Part shown: piece by piece, positions 23,525-29,036 of the stretch | Layout of the letters: every line of letters begins with the position of its first letter | How positions within the stretch are numbered: position 1 is the first letter of the stretch | NCBI GenBank assembly: GCA_964405235.1 | Contig: CAYONG010000171.1 | Coordinates: forward strand, 1 to 29,036 | Origin: WS-11 sp964405235 | GTDB lineage: Bacteria > Eisenbacteria > RBG-16-71-46 | DNA: 29,036 bases | Direction of reading: 5' to 3' | Position numbers and translations under genes: made by a program | Notes under the pieces: generated by a model | Told to the model about the DNA's origin: nothing | Databases searched by the model: none | The model's input: only the letters and a program-made list of their open reading frames with translations

Positions 23525-25195
23525 CTAGCGGCGGGGACCCCCCGCGGCCGGCGGGGGCGCGTCCGGGCGGGGCGCACGGTGCGCCGCGCCGGGGGACTCC
23601 GGCAGGGGCGGGCCCTGGGAGCCCGCGGGCGCCCGCACGGGCTCCCAGGGTTTCCGGAGCTGGAACACGATCGGCCTTCCGGGATCGAACAGGATGACCG
23701 GGACGCGGACCCGCGCGTTGAGGCCCTGCACGAGGCGCAGGCGATGCGCTTCGATGACCTCCTTCTCGCCCGGCCCACCGGGGGTCAGCCGGGGCGGAAC
23801 GAACCCCTCCAGCGGATCGGCCCCGAAGCGCTCCCGGACCGCGCGGCGGACCGAGTTCGCGAAGAACAGGTCCGGGGTGACGATCAGGAGGTTCGGCTTC
23901 TCCCCGCCCAGGATCTGGTAGCCAATGAGCCGATGGAAGCGGTCGTCCGCCCACGAGACGATCGCCGTGTCGGGCGGGATCGCGGACCACATGGAGCGGA
24001 TGGTCCGATCGTAGTCGAGCGTCGCCTTGCGTTCCTCGCGGCCGTCGAGGATCCAGGGCACGATCAGGAGCAGAGCGACGAGCCCGGCCGCACCGAGCGC
24101 GGCGGTGCCCGAGCGCGACCCGGCGCCCGGGAGCCCGGCGAGGGCGGGTGCCGCCGCGACGGTGCCGAGCGCCATCGCGGGAAGAAAGTAGGGCGCCGGA
24201 TCGCTGACCCCGTATCGGAACGCGAACAACGAAACCAGCACGGTCGACACGAAGAGCCCCGACCATGCCAGGCGCCATTCGGCATCCTTGGTCCTCGAGA
24301 GACCGAGCAACAGCAGGACCAGGCCGCAGAACAGGAACGGGTACACCACCCCCGCGAGCAGTTCCCGCTGAAACGGGGTCGGCGCGAAGTATCCGATGAA
24401 GTGGCGGTACTGGGCGCCGGTGACGTGTGCCAACACACCGGCGAGGCTGGGCTCCAGGAGCGCCCATTGCACCCGCACGGGGTGCCAGGCGCGCCAAGCG
24501 ATGATCCCGTAGCTCGCGATCGGCAGGAGCGCCGCGCTGCCGGCCGCGAGCGCCAGCGACAGCGAGAACCGCCGGCGCCGGACGAGCACCACCAGCAGGG
24601 CTGCCGTGAGCGGCGCGGAGACCAGGATCGACGTGAGATGGTGGGCGAGCCCCACGCCGCACACCAGACCCCAGAGCGCCGCCGCCCGGAGCGCCGGCCG
24701 GGCGGGGCGCGCATCGCCGGCGCGGATCGCCGCGACGATCCGGACGAATCCATACGCCGCGCCGCACACCCAGGCGAGACTCCAGGAATTGACTTCGGCG
24801 CGCGTCGACTCGCCGACCATGATGGGCTGGAACATGAAGAGCGACAGCGGGACCAGCGCGGCGACAAACCGGGTGCTCGTGCTGGTGGCCGTTGCTTGGG
24901 CGGCCAGCCGCATACCGAGGGCGAGCAGAAAGCCCACCGCCACCGCCCCGCCCACTGCGCTCCAGAGGGCGGCGGCCCGCGGCCAGCCGACGCCCAGCGC
25001 GTGGAGCAGGGCGCAGTAGCCATGCCCGACGAGGACGTATAGCGGATAGCCGGTGGGATGGGCCACGCCGTTGGTGGCGAGCACCAGCGTGAGCTCGGCG
25101 GCGTCCCCCATCCCCGGCACTGGCGGACAGAGCCACGCGTAGGCGGCGAACGCGACGAGCGCGACGAGCGCGATCAGCACATGCGGCAGGCGCAT
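23525..25195 (-). CDS. DUF2723-type multi-pass membrane glycosyltransferase (GT-C like)
   Basis: This 556-residue membrane protein has about 10-12 helices. The N-terminal hallmark GMGDAAELTLVLATNGVAHPTGYPLYVLVGH (about residues 25-55) corresponds to the DUF2723 pattern: an acidic residue after helix 1, then HPxGYPLY. Relatives are lipid-phosphate-sugar dependent GT-C enzymes of the protein O-mannosyltransferase type. ATG 25195 gives a clean first helix (LPHVLIALVALVAFAAYAWL), but GGAGG abuts it directly, so the true start could differ slightly; the frame stays open to 25387. The C-terminus is a Pro/Ala/Gly-rich tail. It is third after the acyl-CoA synthetase and TIGR03987-like genes (13-nt gap). 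Glycosylation of surface proteins, possibly the cytochromes next door, is speculative. Confidence 0.8.
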   Translation of the reverse strand: MRLPHVLIALVALVAFAAYAWLCPPVPGMGDAAELTLVLATNGVAHPTGYPLYVLVGHGYCALLHALGVGWPRAAALWSAVGGAVAVGFLLALGMRLAAQATATSTSTRFVAALVPLSLFMFQPIMVGESTRAEVNSWSLAWVCGAAYGFVRIVAAIRAGDARPARPALRAAALWGLVCGVGLAHHLTSILVSAPLTAALLVVLVRRRRFSLSLALAAGSAALLPIASYGIIAWRAWHPVRVQWALLEPSLAGVLAHVTGAQYRHFIGYFAPTPFQRELLAGVVYPFLFCGLVLLLLGLSRTKDAEWRLAWSGLFVSTVLVSLFAFRYGVSDPAPYFLPAMALGTVAAAPALAGLPGAGSRSGTAALGAAGLVALLLIVPWILDGREERKATLDYDRTIRSMWSAIPPDTAIVSWADDRFHRLIGYQILGGEKPNLLIVTPDLFFANSVRRAVRERFGADPLEGFVPPRLTPGGPGEKEVIEAHRLRLVQGLNARVRVPVILFDPGRPIVFQLRKPWEPVRAPAGSQGPPLPESPGAAHRAPRPDAPPPAAGGPRR

Positions 25196-25208
25196 CCTCC
25201 GGCCGGCC

Positions 25209-25631
25209 TCAGCCCTGCGGGATGATCCCGAGCAACACCGCGGCCTGGGCGGCGCGGCGCGACAGGCCCACGAGCAGGCCACCGGAGAGGAACGCGAGCA
25301 CCCAGTAGCCGTAGGCGGCACGCGAGTAGAGCGCCATGCCGTTCGTGATCGGCGCCTCGCCCTGGCGCATGCGCCATCGCCAGGCAATGACCACCTCGGC
25401 GAGCATCCCGGCCAGGGCGCTGTAGCCGAGAAGACCGTGGAGCGAGATGATCTTGCCCGAGCCGAGGATCATGAAGACCGTGGCAATGATGTCGAGGATG
25501 AGGCCGACGGTGAGGAAGCCGACCACCGAGCCACCGATCCTGCGCGAGCGCTGCTGTGCGACGGTGCCGACGGTGTACGCGAGCAGCGCAAGGGTGACGA
25601 TCGTCACGGCGATGAGCGTGTAGGGCTTCAT
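25209..25631 (-). CDS. Small four-helix membrane protein, TIGR03987-like
   Basis: This 140-residue protein has four hydrophobic helices, at about residues 4-22, 34-56, 63-83 and 105-130. The pattern KPYTLIAVTIVTLALLAYTVGTVAQQ, then GLILDIIATVFMI and ISLHGLLGYSALAGMLAEVVIAW, fits the small uncharacterised TIGR03987 family as I remember it, including the LHG motif in helix 3. The His could bind a cofactor, but nothing is established. ATG 25631 was chosen over an upstream in-frame start at 25706 because that extension is polar and overlaps the acyl-CoA synthetase gene. It lies 35 nt after that gene. Confidence 0.7.
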   Translation of the reverse strand: MKPYTLIAVTIVTLALLAYTVGTVAQQRSRRIGGSVVGFLTVGLILDIIATVFMILGSGKIISLHGLLGYSALAGMLAEVVIAWRWRMRQGEAPITNGMALYSRAAYGYWVLAFLSGGLLVGLSRRAAQAAVLLGIIPQG

Positions 25632-25666
25632 GGCAGGCTCGAGCCTCCGGTCACGGGAATGCGATG

Positions 25667-27796
25667 TCAGGCACGTACGGCAATACGGGCGTCCACCACC
25701 AGGCATCCGCGACCGGGCGGCAGGATTCTCAGGGGGTTGAGGTCCATCTCGACCACCTCCGGATGATCTCCGGCCAGCTGCGCGACGCGCAGGATCGCCT
25801 CTTCGACCGCCTCGACGTCGCCGGGGGGCGAGCCTCGCCAGCCGCCCAGCAACGGGAAGCCGCGCACGCTGCGCACCAGCTCGCGCGCGTCGCGGTCGGT
25901 GAGCGGGTGCACGCGGAAGGCGACGTCCTTGAGCAGCTCGACGTTCACCCCGCCCAGCCCGAACATGATCAACGGGCCGAACGACGCGTCGTGGGTCATC
26001 CCGACGATCGCTTCGAGCCCCTCGCGCAGCATCGGCTGCACCAGCGCGCCCTGCATCCGATCCCGCCAGCCCAGCGCGGTGAGACGCTCCACCAGGCCAT
26101 GGTACGCCTCGCGCACCTCCGCGTCGTTCCGCAGGTCGAGCGCGACGCCGCCCACGTCCGACTTATGGGTGATGGTCGCGGAGACCAGCTTGAGGACCAC
26201 CGGGTAGCCGATCGCGCGGGCCGCCGCGACCGCCTGCTCGGCGTCGTGCGTGACCATGGCGGGCGGGCTCGGGAGCCCGTAGGCGGCGAGCAGCGTGCGG
26301 GTCTCTTCGGGACTCAGCCACACGTTCGAGCCCGGTTCCGTGCGGGCGCGCGCGGCCGCGATCACGCCCGCGGCGGCCTCCCGATCGACCCCGAAGCGCC
26401 GGCTCGCCCCTTCCGGCTCGGCGCGCCAGCGGCCGTAGCGCACCGCGCGCGCGAGCGCGATCGCCGCCGCCTCGGGGAACGCGTAGGACGGGATCTGTCC
26501 CTCGTGCAGCGAGCGCAGTCCCTCGGGCACGCCGTGGGAGCCCAGGAAGCAGCTCAACACCGGCTTGGGACCCTCGCCACGGCCGGCCGCGTCGCGCACC
26601 GCCGCGGCGCTCCCCCGGACGATGGCCTGGGCGATCTCGAGCGGCCGGGTGACGACCGGCGGCACGTAGATGACCAGCAGCGCGTCGATCCCGGGATCGT
26701 TGGCGACCAGCCGCACGGTGCGCTCGAAGTTCTCGGGCGAGGCCGAGGCGATCATGTCCACCGGGTTCTTGACGCTCGCCTCGCGGGGCAGGAACGCGCG
26801 CAACGCGGCGACCGTGTCGTCCGACATCGCGGCGATCTCGAGCCCGTGGCTTTCGCAGGCGTCCGAGGCCATGATCCCGGGGCCCCCCGCGTTCGTGACG
26901 ATGCCGACCCGCGGGCCGCGCGGGATCGGCTGGTGGGCGAGCAGGATCGCCACGTCGAACAGCTCCTCGATCGTGTCGGTGCGGATCACGCCCGCCTGCA
27001 GGCAGAGCGCTTCGACCGCCGCATCCGATCCCGCGAGCGACCCGGTGTGGGAGGCGGCAGCGCGCACGCCTGCACGCGTGCGCCCGCTCTTGACCGCGAT
27101 GATCGGCTTGCGGCGCCCGACCCGACGCGCGATCCGGGTGAATCGCCGCGGATTCCCGAACGACTCCAGATAGAGCAGGATCAGGTCGGTGCCCTCGTCC
27201 TGCTCCCAGAACTCGATCAGGTCGTTGCTCGAGACGTCGGCCTTGTTCCCCACGCTGACGAACTGAGAGATCCCGAGATTGAGCTCGGTCGCGTATTCGA
27301 GGATGGCGAGGCCCAGCGCGCCGCTCTGCGACGAGAACGCCACGCGCCCCGCCGGCGGATAGGTCGGCGAGAACGTCGCGTCGAGCCGCACCGAGGATTC
27401 GGTGTTGAGCACCCCGAGACAGTTGGGGCCGACCAGCCGCATGCCGTAGCCGCGGGCGCAGGCGACCAGCGCCCGCTCGCGCGCCGCCCCCTCCTCGCCG
27501 GTCTCCTTGAACCCCGCGCTGATGACGACCGCCGCGCGCACGCCCTTGCGGCCGCAGCCCTCGAGCACTCCGAGCGTGGCCGCCGCGGGGACGACGATCA
27601 CAGCCAGGTCCACCGGCCCGGGAACCGCCTCGACGGTCGGATAGGCCTGCACCGACTGGACCACCGTGGCCTTGGGGTTCACGGGGTAGACGACGCCCTG
27701 AAAGCCCTGCGCGACGAGGTTGTGGAAGATCTCGGCCCCGATCGTGCCGCGCCCGCGCGAGGCGCCGATCACGGCCACCGACTTGGGCCGGAACAC
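25667..27796 (-). CDS. ADP-forming acetyl/acyl-CoA synthetase, fused alpha-beta subunits
   Basis: This family interconverts acyl-CoA, ADP and Pi with free acid, ATP and CoA, usually conserving energy during fermentation or amino-acid breakdown. The 709-residue protein has a CoA-binding domain (FRPKSVAVIGASRGRGTIG, residues 2-20) and succinyl-CoA-ligase-like domains. The phosphorylated His is in ASHTGSLAGSDAA (His250). A C-terminal ATP-grasp half starts near residue 500 with GYPVVLKLVSATITHKSDVGGV. Several relatives are protein acetyltransferases, but I see no extra GNAT domain. No ATG exists between the upstream stop and GTG 27796, which is therefore the likely start. It lies 60 nt after the pseudo-receiver gene. 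Confidence 0.9.
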   Translation of the reverse strand: MFRPKSVAVIGASRGRGTIGAEIFHNLVAQGFQGVVYPVNPKATVVQSVQAYPTVEAVPGPVDLAVIVVPAAATLGVLEGCGRKGVRAAVVISAGFKETGEEGAARERALVACARGYGMRLVGPNCLGVLNTESSVRLDATFSPTYPPAGRVAFSSQSGALGLAILEYATELNLGISQFVSVGNKADVSSNDLIEFWEQDEGTDLILLYLESFGNPRRFTRIARRVGRRKPIIAVKSGRTRAGVRAAASHTGSLAGSDAAVEALCLQAGVIRTDTIEELFDVAILLAHQPIPRGPRVGIVTNAGGPGIMASDACESHGLEIAAMSDDTVAALRAFLPREASVKNPVDMIASASPENFERTVRLVANDPGIDALLVIYVPPVVTRPLEIAQAIVRGSAAAVRDAAGRGEGPKPVLSCFLGSHGVPEGLRSLHEGQIPSYAFPEAAAIALARAVRYGRWRAEPEGASRRFGVDREAAAGVIAAARARTEPGSNVWLSPEETRTLLAAYGLPSPPAMVTHDAEQAVAAARAIGYPVVLKLVSATITHKSDVGGVALDLRNDAEVREAYHGLVERLTALGWRDRMQGALVQPMLREGLEAIVGMTHDASFGPLIMFGLGGVNVELLKDVAFRVHPLTDRDARELVRSVRGFPLLGGWRGSPPGDVEAVEEAILRVAQLAGDHPEVVEMDLNPLRILPPGRGCLVVDARIAVRA

Positions 27797-27856
27797 CGCT
27801 TCGAGACCCCGCGCCGGGTCGATGTCAGGCCCCCGCTCGGGCCGCGGTGCCCGGCA

Positions 27857-28237
27857 CTAGGTGCCGGTGGCCGCCGATCGGCGTGCCAGCGCCGAGTGCA
27901 CCGCGGCGCGAATCTCGGTCCCCTCCACGGGCGCGACCGCGTAATAGATGGGACGCAGGTTCTGGACGGTCCGGCGCAGGTCGAGTGACGCCTGGTGCGA
28001 CAGCACCACGATCGGCAGCGTCGGGGCCAGGCTGCGCAGCAACTGAAGGATGGCGAGATCCTGGGGACAGTCCGGGCGCAGGACGTAGACCACCGCGTCC
28101 GGCCGCCGCGCCATCAGGCCTTCGAGCAGACCCGCCCCGTCGTCGCAGGTGGCCAGGTGAAACGCCTCGTGATCCAGCAGCGACCGGACTCCGAACTCCG
28201 GCCCCGGACCACTTTCGTAGAGCAGGACCTCGTTCAT
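27857..28237 (-). CDS. Degenerate CheY-like receiver (pseudo-receiver) protein
   Basis: This 126-residue single-domain protein has the alternation of a response-regulator receiver: VLLYESG, then LLDHEAFHLATCDDGAGLLEGL, PDAVVYVLRPD, LPIVVLSHQASL and YYAVAPVEGTEI. The key chemistry is missing. The acidic pair at the end of strand 1 is absent, the phospho-acceptor position in DAVVYVLRP is Val, and the Lys expected before Pro in strand 5 is Ala. It is therefore probably a phosphorylation-independent adaptor. ATG 28237 has GGAGG 8 nt ahead; the longer frame to 28489 lacks similarity and spans a promoter. It is first in the minus-strand run with the acyl-CoA synthetase. Confidence 0.7.
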   Translation of the reverse strand: MNEVLLYESGPGPEFGVRSLLDHEAFHLATCDDGAGLLEGLMARRPDAVVYVLRPDCPQDLAILQLLRSLAPTLPIVVLSHQASLDLRRTVQNLRPIYYAVAPVEGTEIRAAVHSALARRSAATGT

Positions 28238-28343
28238 TCGGTGCCTCCAAAACAACGCGGCAGCCTTCGGACGGTTGACCCGCCGAGTGACGGAGGGGCG
28301 GGACCTCCGTCGTGTTCGCGGCTGCCGCTGCCATTGTGGAGGA

Positions 28344-28358
28344 GCAACCCTCATGCCC
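28344..28358 (-). promoter_or_regulatory. Candidate sigma-54 promoter of the pseudo-receiver operon
   Basis: On the minus strand the sequence is GGGCATGAGGGTTGC, with GG and GC 10 bases apart and an intact TTGC. Its -24 half, GGGCATG, is identical to that of the ccmF promoter. The predicted start near 28332 leaves a leader of about 95 nt. Confidence 0.5.
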
Positions 28359-28444
28359 GGCGCGAGCTGCGCCCCGCCGGAGGGAGCAAGTGCTTGGTCG
28401 GCAACGTCCGCGCGCGTTTGGGTCGGAATCGAGGTTCCGCGGCG

Positions 28445-28495
28445 GCCTGACAGCGGCGTCAGGCGCGAGCCTCGGCAGGCTGCCACCACTGACAG
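28445..28495 (-). promoter_or_regulatory. Candidate activator binding sites (CTGTCAG on the minus strand)
   Basis: GCCTGAC (28445-28451) and GTCAGGC (28458-28464) form a perfect 7-bp inverted repeat with a 6-nt spacer. CTGACAG occurs at 28447-28453 and again at 28489-28495. They lie about 93 and 135 bp upstream of the -24 element, and match the CTGTCAG seen before the cytochrome promoter. Confidence 0.4.
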
Positions 28496-28584
28496 GAGAC
28501 CGCCTGGCTTGGCGTGAGCGGCGGTCCCCGCGGTTCGACCTGTCGACCGCCGGGTGACGGGTGATGATCGGCACCGTCAGTCCC

Positions 28585-29036
28585 TCAGGCGCCGGCGGTG
28601 GCGGCCTGGAACTCCTTCAGCTTGCGGTAGAGGTTCCGTTCGCTGATCCCCAGGATCTTGGCCGCTTTCTGACGATGCCCCTTGCACTCGTCGAGCACGC
28701 GCTTGATGTAGCGGCGCTCCACCTCCTCGAGCGTGGTGAGCTCCCCGTCGCGATCATCGGGACGCAGCGCCGGCTCGAGGCGCACCCCGAGCGGCAGGTG
28801 CTCGGCTTCGATCAGCCCGGCGTCGCACAGGATCAACGCGCGTTCGATCACGTTCTCGAGCTCCCGCACGTTGCCCGGCCAGGTGTAGCTGCGCAGCACC
28901 TCCATCGCCGGGGCCGACACCCGCACCTGGCGCTTGTGCACGATCGACGAGTTGCGGACGAAGTGGTCGACCAGCAGCGGGATGTCGTCGCGGCGTTCGC
29001 GCAGGGGCGCGATGTTGAGCGAGAACACGTTGCGCC
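28585..29036 (-). CDS. NtrC-type sigma-54-dependent activator, C-terminal part (5' truncated)
   Basis: Only the last 150 or so codons are in the window. They include the end of the AAA+ sigma-54 interaction domain, PLRERRDDIPLLVDHFV and then WPGNVRELENVIERALILC, which is the sensor-II region carrying the conserved arginine. A Fis-type helix-turn-helix ends the protein (LEEVERRYIKRVLDECKGHRQKAAKILGISERNLYRKLKEF). Such proteins bind enhancers and use ATP to open sigma-54 promoters. The input domain and its signal are outside the window. It is upstream of, and co-oriented with, the pseudo-receiver gene, and is the natural candidate activator for the three sigma-54 type sites seen here. Confidence 0.93.
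   Translation of the reverse strand, partial: RNVFSLNIAPLRERRDDIPLLVDHFVRNSSIVHKRQVRVSAPAMEVLRSYTWPGNVRELENVIERALILCDAGLIEAEHLPLGVRLEPALRPDDRDGELTTLEEVERRYIKRVLDECKGHRQKAAKILGISERNLYRKLKEFQAATAGA

Larger units (their letters stand above)
28238..28584. other. 347-bp intergenic region with sigma-54 type promoter
   Basis: No gene is supported here. It contains a candidate minus-strand sigma-54 promoter (28344-28358) and a 7-bp-arm palindrome with CTGACAG copies (28445-28495). A bulged inverted repeat, CGGTTCGA-CCTG-TCGACCG, lies at 28531-28549 and could act as a terminator for the upstream regulator gene. Confidence 0.55.

Noticed and set aside
25664..27988. 774-residue plus-strand open frame
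   Set aside because: It lies antisense to the acyl-CoA synthetase, has the His/Arg/Asp-rich composition of a high-GC shadow frame, and matches no recognisable domain.
28238..28489. N-terminal extension of the pseudo-receiver frame
   Set aside because: It would cover the promoter at 28344, is Arg/Pro-rich without similarity, and the internal ATG at 28237 has a strong GGAGG.

Overview
The window is a high-GC stretch from a diderm (Gram-negative) bacterium: it encodes a TonB-dependent receptor, outer-membrane lipoproteins, a beta-barrel and periplasmic copper and heme proteins. Codon choice is strongly GC-biased throughout, and GTG or TTG starts are common. The clade II style nos operon, the many multiheme cytochromes and the sigma-54 promoters would suit Gemmatimonadota, Eisenbacteria-like lineages or an Anaeromyxobacter-like myxobacterium. 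The sequence alone does not decide between them.

Region 1 (1-6612, + strand) is a tightly overlapping nitrous oxide reduction operon: 3' end of nosZ, a NosB-like membrane protein, nosD, nosF, nosL, a copper-less cupredoxin-like protein, nosY and nnrS. Most junctions from nosD onward overlap (ATGA, GTGA or 14 nt). A perfect GC hairpin separates nosZ from the rest. Region 2 (6629-7858, - strand) is an orphan AAA/DUF4143 ATPase headed by a perfect 13-bp inverted repeat.

Region 3 (8044-12608, - strand) is a two-gene operon of a CcmF-type heme lyase and a TonB-dependent receptor. It diverges from region 4 (13175-23477, + strand), the most interesting part. Region 4 encodes an NHL beta-propeller, a hexaheme cytochrome whose heme-motif pattern matches the Geobacter nanowire subunit OmcS, a 9/10-heme cytochrome, a beta-barrel, two CsgG/LpoB-like envelope proteins, a small secreted protein and a 42-heme cytochrome. 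I read it as an OmcS-type cytochrome nanowire plus assembly and conduit locus, resembling the omcS-companion genes of Geobacter but with different content. The neighbouring ccmF would supply heme attachment for about 57 hemes.

Region 5 (23525-28237, - strand, convergent) holds a DUF2723-type membrane glycosyltransferase, a small TIGR03987-like membrane protein, an ADP-forming acyl-CoA synthetase and a degenerate receiver-domain protein. Region 6 (28585 to the end) is the C-terminus of an NtrC-type sigma-54 activator.

Regulation ties regions 3 to 6 together. Sequences with sigma-54 -24/-12 architecture lie upstream of ccmF (-), the NHL gene (+) and the pseudo-receiver gene (-). The last two also share a CTGTCAG motif at enhancer-like distance. 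The simplest hypothesis is that the sigma-54 activator at the window's end controls the cytochrome island.
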